DNA of 64,000 nt from Lichtheimia corymbifera B2541 (GCA_000697475.1 JNEU01000826.1:305794-369793), one strand, 5' to 3'. Shown: positions 12,288 through 23,795, numbered from the stretch's first letter. Notes: generated by a model not told the origin, from the letters alone. Numbers and translations: made by a program.

Positions 12288-13943
12288 ACTTGTACACTGT
12301 AGAAATAGCACTAATAAACCCAGCGTGTATATACCAACCAACATATGGTTAAGGATTGGGGATAAACATTCACGAAAAAGGATGACAAGTGAAAGTGCAA
12401 CACCAGATGACCAAGTCTTCTGGCGGCCGTTATCAAATCGCTAGCACAGCAGTAAGACGACGTAGCATCTTGTTACACAATGACCACTACTGCATCGTAC
12501 TCAGGGGGAAGCTTTCTACAAGGCATTAGCAAGCAACATCCCAACTAAGCCTAACAAAGGATTTATAGCATGCAAGCTTTCAATTGGTGCATATCCTCAT
12601 TTCCTGTCATACAGCAAGCTTGCTCTAGTTGCAAGATAATGCATGACATGACAGTGGCTATATAGTATTATCAAGGATTCAACATCATCATTGCGCATGA
12701 CGAAAAGGTTCAAATATCGTATTTACCCGTGAAGCTAAAAGGGCATGGTATGTGAAGTACTATAAAATATGTCGCAAGCCAGCTTGACGAAATCATGGTA
12801 GCTCCTCGCATACCATTATCTACGCCATCATCGCCGCATGGAATGATCTTGTGACCTGGAAGATAGTTCTTTTACTGAGCAGCTTTTTCTCACAGCTTAC
12901 AAAACCATATTTTCCACGTGATTGTCTTTGAAAATCTGATTGCCGTTTACTGATCGATGATTCTCAAACACTGGGTTCTACATACGTAAAAGGTAGATAT
13001 GAATAACACACTCTTCCATATGCCAATCGCATTATAATTCCCCTTAGTAGAAGGTTCACTGCAGCATGAATTGCGAGGGGGGTGGACTAAAAGTTTGCTT
13101 GAAAACAGCTTGCACATGATGACGAATCTTGTCGTTTCCTCATCTCGATAATGATGCAGCGCACGACCGGACAAGCAATCTTTTGGTACTGCATTATGGA
13201 CTAAGTGTGTAAAAGGCAGCTTGTGTCTTACAGACACGCTCACACATATTCCCATTTTTAGATAGTGGGCGGGGGTAGAACTATGCATCATGTATGAACG
13301 CTGATCATTACAACTTGAAAGGAGCTGCAAGCTGCATCAATGTTGCCTCACGTCATCCTGTCCCTTTCTTGAAGGATCACCGATTAGTGTTTGATTAGTA
13401 CATCCCGTGCAAAACTCTAATTTCGTCAATCAAGAATGCACCCAGCTTATTATGGATAATGGTCTTATTCTTGGTTTTCTTAACTACGCCATGCACAGCA
13501 TCAGCATCTAATCTATTTGCTGCGGGTTTGAAGCCTCCTACAGGCGCTTTGTCCTTCGTTACCCCATGTTTAGGTTACGTGTATACGAATTGGGCTATTC
13601 AGAGAACATGCAGCAGTGATGATGGTCTGTATGATTTATTTATTGGAAGGATTTTACAAATCTATTTCTCTTTCTACAGCTATGAAAGGCCTCGTTTTCC
13701 AATTCCATGCACGATGATAATTGAATGGGGCCTTCTTGGATACCACTGTCACGTGAGCCTGCATAACGACATCCTGAATTTGGGTTGAGCTGGCGACCTC
13801 TTTGACCACGTTCCAACGCTCCATGCCCTTTTTACGGAACTTTTTGAATCGCATCAAGCATGACTCTGCTCTACAAGTAGGTTAAAAATAAAAAGCACAC
13901 ACCTGGTAACATCGCAACTGACGACAATGACGTGGTAAAGTAG
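12288..13943. other. 1.6-kb stretch without a supported gene
   Basis: The region lies between the P450 and XRCC2-like genes. A minus-strand 67-codon frame starting at 13857 has protein-like, basic composition at its N-terminus (MRFKKFRKKGMERW) and could be a first exon of a gene divergent from the XRCC2-like gene, but no continuing exon was found. The other frames look random. Confidence 0.4.
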
Positions 13944-14774
13944 ATGTTCGATGTTCGTCAAACTGTGCCAATGCCGCTTGAAGGGTTCTCGGAATGGATC
14001 AAGCAAAGCATGGAGAGAGAAGGCGTTCAAACTGACAATGCGGTGAACCTTTTTGGACCGTCAGGAGGTGGCAAGACGTGGACTTTGACAATGCTTGTGG
14101 AGGACACGTTGCAGCATACGGATGGCAGCATCCTTTGTCTCGATTTGGATGGACGTTGGAATACGACACCTACTTTAGGACATGAGCGATTTCATCTCTA
14201 TCAACCATCGACAGCAATGCAGGTGGCTTCTATGTTTGAATCCCTTGATGATTGGTTCGATCAACACGCTGATGAGATGGTGCTATGGGTACTCGTGGAT
14301 GGTATTACGATATTGGATGGATCCATGCTCAGCAATCTCAGGCAATGTCAACGCAAATGGAAGTTCGCATTAGCAACAACATGTGTCAACCATGCCCATC
14401 ATAGCAGCAATCTCCCTTATGATTATTATTTCTACATCTCCAAGGAATCCTCCAGTCATCACCCTCAAGTTAAAATGACATGGCCCATTGTTTCAAAACC
14501 TTTCTCTTTGATAAATAATAATGACCATCAGCACAATACAAGTGCAATACGACCTTCTTATCTACATTTGCCATTTATCATGAATATGGATGTGGCGAGG
14601 GGGATCGAGGCTTCTATTGCCATTGAAAAGAGAATATCTAAACTCCTTTTACTTGCGTCTCCATACGCTCATCTTTTCTCTACCAATGCGACTCTCGTGG
14701 CCTTTGGCATCAACAAGATAAATGTTGTCAAAATTGGGACCCAGAAGCTCATTGTACCTGTCAATAGATGGTAA
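13944..14774 (+). CDS. RecA-fold ATPase, XRCC2-like Rad51 paralogue
   Basis: A single exon of 276 residues, close to human XRCC2 (280). The Walker A motif GPSGGGKT is at residues 38-45. It is followed by ILCLDLDG, which matches the position of LFIDTD in XRCC2, then a HLYQPST strand, and a Walker B-like strand VLWVLVDG at about 113-120. KFALATTCVNH resembles the ATTQ sensor segment. XRCC2 is a Rad51 paralogue in the BCDX2 complex, which assists Rad51 filaments in homologous recombination. Beyond residue ~190 the similarity fades. The last 126 bases overlap antisense a well-supported TPMT exon, so the true C-terminus may end earlier or use an intron: a GTAAGC donor lies at the stop codon. The RecA fold is well supported; the XRCC2 assignment is less certain. 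Confidence 0.65.
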   Translation: MFDVRQTVPMPLEGFSEWIKQSMEREGVQTDNAVNLFGPSGGGKTWTLTMLVEDTLQHTDGSILCLDLDGRWNTTPTLGHERFHLYQPSTAMQVASMFESLDDWFDQHADEMVLWVLVDGITILDGSMLSNLRQCQRKWKFALATTCVNHAHHSSNLPYDYYFYISKESSSHHPQVKMTWPIVSKPFSLINNNDHQHNTSAIRPSYLHLPFIMNMDVARGIEASIAIEKRISKLLLLASPYAHLFSTNATLVAFGINKINVVKIGTQKLIVPVNRW

Positions 14775-15481
14775 GCACGTAGATCAAAGTTAAAAAGTGC
14801 AACGGAGTTACTTACACATCTACCGATAAACCGAATGGAGGACCACCTTCCTTTTCTTCAAGAGGGAACATGAGTGCTACAAGAACACCTCCAGGCTTGA
14901 TAATCTCGGCCATGCGGGAAGCCCACTGAGGACGCATCGATGGTGGCATTGCGCACAAGAAGCTATTGTCCCATCCTATAAGCATGCATATCCCAGTTCC
15001 CAGATCATTCTACTAGTAGACTTACGTATAATCGTAGATCAAGTCATAACCACCTTCTGGGTACTTGAAGTTGTAAAAATCATCACAAATAAAGTCATAA
15101 TTGCTGCCCTTTGGTATCTCCTACATTAATAGCAAATCAGTATCCATGCACACATCCTGCATGATAGAACCCCCTACCTTGTTCAACTTGTCAACGCACG
15201 TGGCACTCATATCCATACCAGTCATATGTCTTTCAGGAGTCGCAAGAAGTAGCACATCGTAACCTAGTGATAGGCTGCGTGAGACGGATGAAGAATGCAC
15301 CATCATCGAAGAAGTATATATCCTTACCACTACCACAACCTGGGACAAGACCACGACCCTTGGCAGGAAGCAGATCGCTGTGTTCCTTGATAAGAGTTAC
15401 CAAAGCAGGGCTCGATTCACCGTGATCCCATTGAGTGTTGCCATCTTGCCATTTCTTTTCCCAATCGATAGGCTCGGTCAT
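14649..15481 (-). CDS. TPMT/thiol methyltransferase-family SAM enzyme
   Basis: Five exons (15481-15328, 15263-15178, 15120-15026, 14962-14816, 14757-14649) give 196 residues in frame, somewhat short for the family. The order matches the TPMT family (plant HOL and thiopurine methyltransferases): MTEPIDWEKKWQDGNTQWD, GRGLVPGCGSG for SAM binding, HMTGMDMSATCVDKL for the acidic loop, YDLIYDYTFLCAMPPSMR, KPGGVLVALMFPLEE, and the end ESRIGREKMSVWRRK. The family transfers methyl groups from SAM to thiols, thiocyanate or halide ions. The acceptor at 14963 was chosen because the alternative seven codons upstream brings a stop, whereas this one restores DYTFLCAMPP. The ATG at 15481 fits the family start. 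Its last exon lies entirely within the convergent XRCC2-like ORF. Confidence 0.88.
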
Positions 15482-16673
15482 GTTGTTCAGTAAAGTTCGA
15501 AACTGGTGGGGAAAAAGCAGAAGCATGAGCGGGGCCTATATATATACAGATTGTTCCACTGAGATGATGGCGCACATAGTTAGTTGATGATATCAAGCCC
15601 TTCCATTTACCTCGTTTCATATCCACAATGAGTTCTCCTTTTGATACAATATATCCCATTCAATCATCATAAATATAATTCACACTTTGCCATCGCTATT
15701 ATATAGCTGCAATTGATGCGTTGTTGTAGAAAAGATATTCACTCTCGTTAACAATGGATGCGCCACGTCATTTCTCGTCAGCTCATGTTTCATTCGGAGC
15801 CGGATAATCCTGCATCGGCAATTCGTTGTCTCCGTAGGCAGTTACCAATGATCCCCGTGACTTTTGATCTTTTGTCTCAACTACCTCCAAACACAATTTC
15901 CAATATGCTTTGTCAGCTACCATCATATAAATATGACTTTTCGTTCAGCACTATCAAATGGAATCATCTGAAATTGTTGTTGTTGTTGTTGCATAAGAAG
16001 TGTGGTAGTAGTAGTAGTAGTAGTAATATAGTAGTTGTAGTAATGCGCGCATTATGCATCATGACCCCCCGCACCTTCTATATCAATAAAGAATATCAGT
16101 GCAAGGAGAAGGGTTGTCGTTGGCTGATATTCGTCATCTGACAGCATAATGGGAACAGCATGAGTAGGATACCCGTGACCCCGCATTGATCCGTTCGTAG
16201 ATGATTCCGCATCTGGCTTGGGATGAGTGATTTCAGCTTTTATTATGCAGCCATTAATTAATGGTCGTCTTCACCGCCCATGAATACGCTGCATGAAATG
16301 ATGGCCCATTACCTAAATACGTATTACCATTCTTGAATGAGATGATTCCCTTTCTCCCGTAGAATAAGAGTCGTGTGAGATGTGTGATCGTTTCCCAGTT
16401 TATATAGTACTAACAGATGACCTTGGGCTGTCCAGACTATTGCAACCACGAGGTTTTACACAAGCTCCCCTCCAGGTAGTGTAACGTCAAATCATGTAAC
16501 CGTTCTCGGCACGTCAACACGTTTGGACCATGTGCACGTTGTGCACAAGGCGTCGCTGTGGCTCACAAGCCGATCCGATTGTTTAAATCTCCCGCCATTG
16601 TTTTATGTTGTCGTTTTCTTTTCTTTCTTTCTTCACCGTTACTCTTGGCGTCTTCACTCTACCATCATTAGCG
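15482..16673. other. Divergent intergenic region with trinucleotide repeats
   Basis: The region is shared by the divergent TPMT and Zn2Cys6 genes. It holds a (TTG)n run at about 15974-15991 and a (GTA)n run at about 16004-16025. An open frame at 15758-16141 spans both runs and reads as Leu and Ser homopolymers, so it is not credible. The right part should contain the promoter of the zinc-cluster gene. Confidence 0.55.
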
Positions 16674-17564
16674 ATGACTGCGAATAATTCCGCCACGGCC
16701 AACAATAATCATGCAGCAGTGCCAACCGATAAGCATAGAAGAAAACGTCTCAAGGTCGTTAGCGCATGTCTCGAGTGTCGTCGCAAAAAGACAAAGTGTA
16801 ATGGTGAAACACCATGTGCTGGTTGTATTAAAGCAAAAGTTGATTGCAAGTATGTGTCCACCTTGCAACAGCAGCAGCATGTAACCCGATCTCGGTCGGC
16901 AGCGGCACCTGTGGCTCGTCACCACCAACAACAGCAACACTCATCGCATCGGCAACATCATACAACGGCAACAACAACATCCATGGCAGCAGCAGCAGCC
17001 AGTACATCTTCTGGTTCTAATAGTAATACCACAACAACGCATGCCAATCGAGCTACCGTCAATGCTATTGAGCAAAGGCTTACTGTGATTGAAGATATCT
17101 TGCGTGCTCTCTTAAAAGATCGTGCTGCAACTACAACTCCTGTTCCTGCTGCTGCTGTCGCTACTCCATCTACCACTGCTCAAGGCTATTTTGCCCATTC
17201 TCATCCATCGCTTCAGTCGTCTTACACGGCATCGATGCATCATGCTTCTCATGTCCATAATTGGTATCCAACACGGGATTGGGTTTATACCTCCTCCCCA
17301 TCTTCCAGCTCCTCAACATTCTCCTCTGCATCGTCAGCACCACCACCAACTTCGGCATTTCACTTGCCGCCTTTACGTCAACATCAACCATCACCTCCTT
17401 CGTCTTCTTCATCATCGGGACCACAGTCATCCACTTCGATCCGTAGTCTCTTGAACGACAATGATGATTTGCCTACTCCACCTCCTACAGCCACCTTTTT
17501 CGAAAAAGAAGCACCTGTATCAATTGGAACCCGCCAATACGCCGAGTACTATATGACGCCTTGA
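16674..17564 (+). CDS. Zn(II)2Cys6 binuclear cluster transcription factor
   Basis: 296 residues from the ATG at 16674. The N-terminus has one complete zinc cluster with six cysteines, ACLECRRKKTKCNGETPC followed by AGCIKAKVDCKY, preceded by the basic stretch KHRRKRLKVVS. The linker after it is made of Gln, His, Thr and Ala runs. A short helical segment (ATVNAIEQRLTVIEDILRAL) is probably a dimerisation coiled coil. The rest is Ser/Pro rich. The large fungal-specific middle homology region is absent, so the protein is short for the class. These factors bind CGG-type sites as dimers; its targets are unknown. An in-frame ATG at 16605 would add 23 hydrophobic residues resembling a signal anchor, which is unlikely for a DNA-binding protein. 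Confidence 0.9.
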   Translation: MTANNSATANNNHAAVPTDKHRRKRLKVVSACLECRRKKTKCNGETPCAGCIKAKVDCKYVSTLQQQQHVTRSRSAAAPVARHHQQQQHSSHRQHHTTATTTSMAAAAASTSSGSNSNTTTTHANRATVNAIEQRLTVIEDILRALLKDRAATTTPVPAAAVATPSTTAQGYFAHSHPSLQSSYTASMHHASHVHNWYPTRDWVYTSSPSSSSSTFSSASSAPPPTSAFHLPPLRQHQPSPPSSSSSSGPQSSTSIRSLLNDNDDLPTPPPTATFFEKEAPVSIGTRQYAEYYMTP

Positions 17565-18792
17565 TAACTTTCCACCATCAACCATTGCAAAAAGAGTCAT
17601 ACAACAACCCCCAACACCCCCCACACACACATACCCCTTTTTGTACACCTCTCTTACACAACAACATGCAACATGCCAAACTTTCTCTTTTGCTGGTCAA
17701 CCGGTTTGCCTTGCATCTTTTGTGATATGATACCCTTCTTCCTCTTCTCAAGAACATGCTGTCTATGTATGCCACACCCCTACTTAGTATTATCCTTTTT
17801 TAGAGTCCCTTTCATGAGCACATATCAATCACCCAATAAAAAGTTTATATCATCATGAAGAAGAAATCGATGGCAGCAGCAGCAGCTACCTGTCAACAAG
17901 TTTTGTGTATCAAACGAGATGATTCATGTTTCAGGTGTATCTATAAACTGGGTACCTGGCGTTGATCTCATATTTTTATCGCCCTGGTGTAGAGATCGTC
18001 GGCTGATTAAGACCTTAATAATGACGCTATGTGTGTTTTATGCATGGAAGGACACACCTATTTTCATGCACGATGCATCCTACTATATCGAGAAGCATGT
18101 GCCATGCTGCTTTCTCCGGTAGTGTTCCCACATAACAAGAATAGTTGATTGCATTATTATGACCATGGTGGGAGGCACAACATCACACTCAGCCACGGTA
18201 TGCTTCCATTACAAATGATCTTTTTACGAAAAAAGGTGCTGACTGATGAGCCTGGTGATGAGATTAGGGAGGATAAATATATGGATGCAGCATGACAAGA
18301 TGAGTAAAGGGCGGGGAAGAAATTAAAGTTCCTTTCAACACATGGAAGGTAATCTAATTCGTTTTTTGAAAGGAGACAAGATGAAAGAACTAAAGAGAGA
18401 GGGCTGTGCGTGTCGCGTGGATGTGGCGGTTAATGTACATTTGAAGAAGAAGCCGAACCTTAAAATGTCCCAAGTAGTAGTAGTAGTAACACACACATCA
18501 CATACACACGGCCATGGTCAAGATTGAAATGACTTTAAAGTTGCTTTTGATAACAAAGGGTAAAAAGTGAATGAATGAATGAATGGGATATTTATTGTGT
18601 ATGGTTTCATCATGGACAACGAGCTGCAATCATATTGGTTGTGTTGCTGTAAGTCTTGTGTCTCTTTGTTTCGCCGCCATCCAACTCACCTATCGCTTCG
18701 AGATAATCCTTTGTTCCTTTAGCCCCTGGCAACACAAAGAGCCGAGGGTCGCAGCTTTACACCTCCAATCAACCTGCCAAGTGTGGGCTTCC
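17565..18792. other. Intergenic, no gene seen
   Basis: The region separates the zinc-cluster gene from the FYVE gene. The left part is its AC-rich 3' flank. A (GTA)n tract lies near 18475-18486 and four copies of TGAA at about 18568-18585. An open frame from 18583 runs into the FYVE gene but lacks similarity upstream of 18793. No RNA gene or mobile element was recognised. Confidence 0.5.
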
Positions 18793-19694
18793 ATGGACAT
18801 TTACGCTCTCACTCGCAAGAAGCGTCCTACGCATCTGACGCTTGGCCAATCGACGACCATCTCTCGACCTCCTCTTTCTACAATCGACACTATCGAATCA
18901 CCCACATTAACCGAGCAGTCGTCAGTCGATTCGAAACAGCAATCTTCCTTGAATAGTGCGTCCTCCTTTTCTGAACCCGTTACTGGACCACCAACTCGGC
19001 ACCACTGGAAGGTAAGTTTCAAGGGATATGTACCCCTATTATCATCGTCATCATCAACTGATGATCAATCCTGCATTCTATTAGCCTGATGCCGATAGTA
19101 CACACTGTGCCCAATTTGGTTGCAGGACAGCCTTTGGTCTCTTTGAAAGGAGGCATCATTGTCGCAAGTGTGGAGACATCTTTTGCTCGGAGCACTGTGC
19201 TCAATCGATACGGCTGGATCAATCATCTCGCTTTCATCCCAAGGGTATATTATCACGGTGCTGCAATGGATGTGCAAATGACTATCGTCGCTGGTTGACG
19301 GGTCTAAAGGATACCCAGGAGCAACAACATCAACATCAACAAGATGAACATGGAAGAGAAAAGCATTCTCGTCGACGTACGGGTATCATGACACATCAAC
19401 CACACGCCATGGAAGGTGTGACAGAGCTTGGGAGAGATGGTATTAATATTTATACATGTGTATATCGATTCATGATTTGTATATTAACAATCTATATTCT
19501 CAGACATTGTAGAAGCTAATCGACATCCTATTGCCATCAAGAGCAAACATGAAGGTAAGACTGTGGGTTTATATTACCGGGATATGGAAAGCTATGGTGG
19601 TACCTTGATCGGCATCAAACTCACTTTTCCATTTTCAGTGGCCTTCAATCCAATTCCATCCGTACCTGCAGATTGGCAATGGTCAACCTTTTAG
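18793..19694 (+). CDS. FYVE-type zinc finger protein
   Basis: The ATG at 18793 gives MDIYALTRKKRPTHL and a Ser/Thr-rich leader of about 73 residues. An intron at about 19013-19084 then joins HHWK to PDADSTHCAQFGCRTAF. The zinc finger has eight Cys/His ligands, including RRHHCRKCGDIFCSEHC, the FYVE core, and RCCNGCANDYRRW. A Gln/His-rich stretch and two more introns follow, and the protein ends VPADWQWSTF. That ending recurs in a conserved fungal FYVE protein family (S. pombe C9B6.03-like), as I recall. FYVE domains bind PI3P on endosomes. The domain lacks a perfect WxxD: it reads HWKPDADS. The role is presumably endosomal or vacuolar trafficking, but it has not been shown. Confidence 0.85.
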
Positions 19695-19964
19695 ATCATT
19701 TCCTCCCCTCCTCACTTCACACAACAACAACAACAACGCACATCATCATCCCACACTCACGCATTATCCGCCATGTCATTATATATATTCCATCCATGTT
19801 TTTTCTTGTTCTAACAACATTCATACACTTTATTTATAAAACTTTTTGGGCATATTTTTTTATGGGTAGTCAAGGTGGTGATATTGCTATGTAATAGTGT
19901 TTCCATGACGTCGGTTGTGTAGTGGTTGATTCCCTTTCCTTTTCCCTCCGCTACTGCTCTCCCA

Positions 19965-21842
19965 ATGAATACCAACGACAGCGACGACGAGTTCTTTCGA
20001 GAAACGCATTATGCACGCTACGGCTATGATAGAACGTAATAGCAACCAACAGCTTCTTAATTACAACACTCACCTTCGTATCCTTTAGAAATATCTATGG
20101 ATTGGCAGTTCTCGATTCTCGGAAACCAACATGCTTGGATCGCGCAGAGGAATTTCCTTCCCATCGATTCGAAAGTTTCCCGTCAACAACCACCGACAAC
20201 GCACCCGATCCGCTAAAGAAACCTGTTCGCCACCTTATTGCTGCTTCGTCTTCCGAAATGGTTGGATTGGCATCGCGCGATGGATATTGGAATAGTCTTC
20301 ATATGGGTCTCGGGCTTACCATGGGCCGACACGAAATGATTGCCATGGATGCTGTGGAGGAAGGGGACCGTGTTTTGGTGGCTGTAGCTATTGCAGAGGT
20401 AAGTTGATATGTGAGTGCATTGTGTGTTTCCTATCACGTTGTAAAGCTGATATGCAATACGGTCATCACGTGACTAGAAAGAGCCCAACGACACATTTCA
20501 ATACTCCCTTCGGATCTTTAGCAGCTCAGCACCCTATCTGGAGCAAGCGTTGATCGACATTGCAGGCAAGTATGTTCAAGGAGGAATTGGGTTTCATCTA
20601 ACAAATGTACCAGATACCCGACAAGTGATACCCTTATCAAGTGCGCCTATGCATTTGACTCATACTTGGAGCAAGGAACAACATCAGCTCATGTTTTTAC
20701 TCACGGCACTGGATGGACGGATACATATGTATATGGCACAAGATGATAACATTTTCAAGCAAGTCGAAGATGTGGGATCTTATTATCCAATGATGGCAGA
20801 AATATGCGAGCACCGTTTAAAGTAAGTATAGGGATGATGCCGTCTTTCATTCAAGGTTTATAACTTTTACAAAGGATTCTCTTCATGCATATCTATGATC
20901 GACCTAATGGCCAACAAGTGATCTGCGCGGGCGGGCAAAATGGGGATGTGATACTGGCGATCTACGATCCAGGTACAATACAACAAGATCTTGTTCAAGA
21001 AAGGTTACTAAATACATATCATGATGCTGTAGATGGAAACCAAGTAGCATATCATACCACCCGTGTATTCAGTCCCATTACATCAGTGCTTGTATTCCAG
21101 CAACGCGTCTCCAATACGGTGCATCCAGAGGATGAGCTTCATATCGTGGCAACGTGTGCCATCGAATTGGCTATTGTATACAGGTATATATGGGTAATTT
21201 GGGTTTTATAAACGGTCAAGAGGTTTATTAATAGGATGAGTTTATTATAGATCAATCGAGAACAATGGCTTGAGCAAAAGCCGTGTGCTACCACAATCCG
21301 GGAATTACGACAGTGTAATGTGCTCTCATGCTATGGACGTTGACTGGGATGGCGAACGTGAAATCATGATTGGTACCTACGGTCGACAAGTTTTGATTTA
21401 CAAGCAAGGTAAAGAGGGAGCGGTGGTAAATATATCCAGGGGGTAGATCATTTACACAAAAGGCAAATGCAGTGGCAGGAACACAAGAATATAATGTGCT
21501 TTGGAGACGACAATTTGCATATCCAATCTATCGCATCTCCCATTTGGATCTCAACCGTGATGGGCTGGACGAGTTGATTGTCTCGACCATGTACGGGGTC
21601 CATGTCTTTCAGGTAATGTGATAATAATATGGGATTTTTTTTCCATTCGTGCTAATACAGCCGAATGTTTTTTTATATTCCCCCTTTGTCCATGGGTGTA
21701 GCCAAATATGAAGAGAGCGCGAGAACGATTACTAGAGGTGCTACAGTACGTGGAAGGAAACAAACGACGCATCTACGAGCTTGTATTGGAATGGAGGCAT
21801 CAGAAGGAAATGGAGAAAGCTATTGTGTTCGAGTCACAGTGA
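19965..21842 (+). CDS. Kaptin-like (KICSTOR subunit) beta-propeller protein
   Basis: A multi-exon gene of about 470 residues, starting MNTNDSDDEFFRETHYARYG. The body has propeller-like blades. The most diagnostic are MDVDWDGEREIMIGTYGRQV, LIYKQ and LDLNRDGLDELIVSTMYGVH, which resemble the DxDxDG-x-EI-x-x-GTYG blades of kaptin. NIYGLAVLD at the start resembles kaptin's first strand. An earlier blade reads QQVICAGGQNGDV. The C-terminal exon is a charged helix (NMKRARERLLEVLQYVEG). In animals kaptin joins ITFG2, SZT2 and C12orf66 in KICSTOR, which tethers GATOR1 to lysosomes to restrain TORC1 under nutrient loss. A generic FG-GAP/WD protein is the alternative. The gene follows the FYVE gene in tandem, with a 270-base gap. 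Confidence 0.72.
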
Positions 21843-23096
21843 AGAAGGAGATACGGAAGAAGAACATATTTGGAGCGTGTTTCGTGTGAGCAGCAACAGG
21901 CAGCAGCAGCAGCAACATCAGGGATCACCCAAAATGAGTGCACCCGAGCCAGTCATCTCCCATTCTTTCTCCTCGACAACAACAACAACAATACATCATG
22001 AAAGACAAGAACTTGGATGTTCAATGGTTACACATTTCCCATGACACACCCTGTTTCTTTTTTCAAAAAGACAAAAGTGGCCCTTTAATACAAATAAATT
22101 CGTAATGGAACGGTTCTTTTAAGATAACAACATGATGATACCGATGATATGACAGTAAGATTGGAATAGACTTTGAAAACGGTGGTCTCGGCCCCGTGGT
22201 ATGTGATAAAATGCAAGTTGGTACGAAGGCATTGGCACAACCAAGAAAAGGGATGATAATGTGCATCTGTGCAAAAACACATGACTATGTGTGATACGGG
22301 GGAGAACATGGGGGACCAAAATACCTGATGCAAAGCCGCTTATAATCCGCCATGTTTGGGATGCAATGCAATGGGTGAAAGAAGACGTTCCTGATAAAAA
22401 TTGCGCATATCCTTTTCTGGTTAGCGGGTGCACACAGACCGGTGAATTTGTTTGGTTCAAACAAGAGCGTTGGTGCCTGTTCGCCTGATGGCCCATTGCC
22501 CAATGTGTAGTTGTGCTCTTCTTGTAGCGCTATGTATGTGGCGTCTAGAACCTCTTTCCTCGACATACCCTATATACCCCGTCTCTCATATCCCCTTGAC
22601 GCCCTCCTCTCTTTGTCTAAAGCAGGTGAATACAAGGGTGCCGATTGAGTCTGGAACCCACTTTGGCTGCCGATCGTGCTTTTTATCCCGAGAGATTAAG
22701 TAGTGGAAGGGGTAAATGTGTGTGTGCGAATAATGGGGGTAGACCAGAGTATAGTGGGGGGGTGGGTAGAGTGAAGAAGAAGCCCACAACAGCAGTTTAT
22801 GCAGTATGTCGTGAAACCTAAACAGGCAGCTGTGCAACATCCGCAAAACCTGAGAGATAAAAAGGTCGCGACCACATTCCCCCCACTGGGTCGTGCGTTC
22901 GTGCAGTTCTTTTTTCTCTTTTTTCTTTCTCTCTCTCTCTCTTTATCTTTTTCTTTGACTTGTCTACAACAACCACTTGCTCCTCCAACGTTGCTATAAC
23001 GACCGCCTTTACACAACAACAATAACAACAAAACCTTCTGCTCATTGCACTCATCATTCCAATCGCCAACTTAAACATACACCTTTGGTCTTCACC
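21843..23096. other. Intergenic with one weak minus-strand candidate
   Basis: The region lies between the kaptin-like and GNAT genes. It contains CAG/CAA runs just after the kaptin stop, a possible minus-strand first exon at 22285-22566 (listed separately), and a long pyrimidine tract at about 22908-22960 with (CT)n, typical of a fungal promoter or 5' leader upstream of the GNAT gene. Confidence 0.5.
22285..22566 (-). CDS. Possible small hypothetical gene
   Basis: The ATG at 22566 opens a 93-codon frame whose first ~55 residues have balanced, protein-like composition (MSRKEVLDATYIALQEEH, then GPSGEQAPTLLFEPNKF). The later part looks less protein-like, so an intron or frame end may fall near 22400. 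TATATA lies just upstream of the ATG on this strand. I do not recognise the family. A chance frame in promoter DNA is the main alternative. Confidence 0.25.
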   Translation of the reverse strand: MSRKEVLDATYIALQEEHNYTLGNGPSGEQAPTLLFEPNKFTGLCAPANQKRICAIFIRNVFFHPLHCIPNMADYKRLCIRYFGPPCSPPYHT

Positions 23097-23795
23097 ATGG
23101 CCACTGTCCCACCGATGCCTTCTCCACCATCACATCATCCCACAACCTCGCCATCCTCTCCTCACTATACACATCGAAGACCATCATCGACCACGGGTCA
23201 AAAGCGAGGGTTGACAAGAGTCATCAGCAGCATGCATCCTGATGAGAAACCATCAAAGACACGTATTCTATCTCCCACCCGTGCTTGGTTAAAACAAGGA
23301 GACATTGTTCATGATTCGCAGTTACGCATGTTCAAGGTATCTTTGGGTAGCAATAAGGGTAGCATGGGTAAGTCTTGTATCTCCTTCATTATTTGGTTAT
23401 GAATCATTGCTGACATTTTGTCCTTTCTTGATAGCAGCTTTATGCTATTTGCCAACGCGAGTACATTCAGTGGTCGAGTTTTATCATACGGTATGTTAAA
23501 GAGATTGGATTTATCAATATAAAAAGTCGACTCATTGGTGATATTCATTCAATAGGAAATCCCTGCAGCTTATCGACACCGTGGGATAGGCGATATGCTC
23601 GTCAAATATGCACTACAATGGGCGGAACGTTCTGGACTGCTGGTCATTCCGACATGCCCTTTCGTAAAGCGATACCTGAAACACCACCAAGGATGTCATG
23701 CACCTGTTGTTAGCACTGAGCAAGAAGGCGTCGATAAAATGGTCAGAATGCTTCCAACACCCAAGGATGAAAAGGATAATGTGCTCTTGCAGTAA
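23097..23795 (+). CDS. Small GNAT-fold N-acetyltransferase (NATD1/YjdJ-like)
   Basis: Three exons. The first is a Pro/Ser/His-rich leader (PSPPSHHPTTSPSSPHYTHR) and a basic stretch that could include a mitochondrial targeting signal. The domain follows: CYLPTRVHSVVEFYHTEI, AAYRHRGIGDMLVKYALQWA (acetyl-CoA binding, R-x-x-G-x-G), and SGLLVIPTCPFVKRYLKHH. The IPTCPFVKRYL ending is diagnostic for the compact GNAT family PF14542. The introns splice cleanly at GSM/AAL and YHT/EIP. The family's substrate is unknown. The C-terminal ~35 residues extend past the domain. Confidence 0.82.

Noticed and set aside
12947..13330. 127-codon minus-strand ORF
   Set aside because: No family pattern, no splice partners, high Cys/Ser/His content typical of chance frames.
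13459..13788. 109-codon plus-strand ORF before the XRCC2-like gene
   Set aside because: The hydrophobic start looks like a signal peptide, but the rest is random and a minus-strand frame over the same bases looks more protein-like.
15758..16141. 127-codon plus-strand ORF
   Set aside because: It spans (TTG)n and (GTA)n microsatellites that read as Leu and Ser homopolymers. No conserved pattern.
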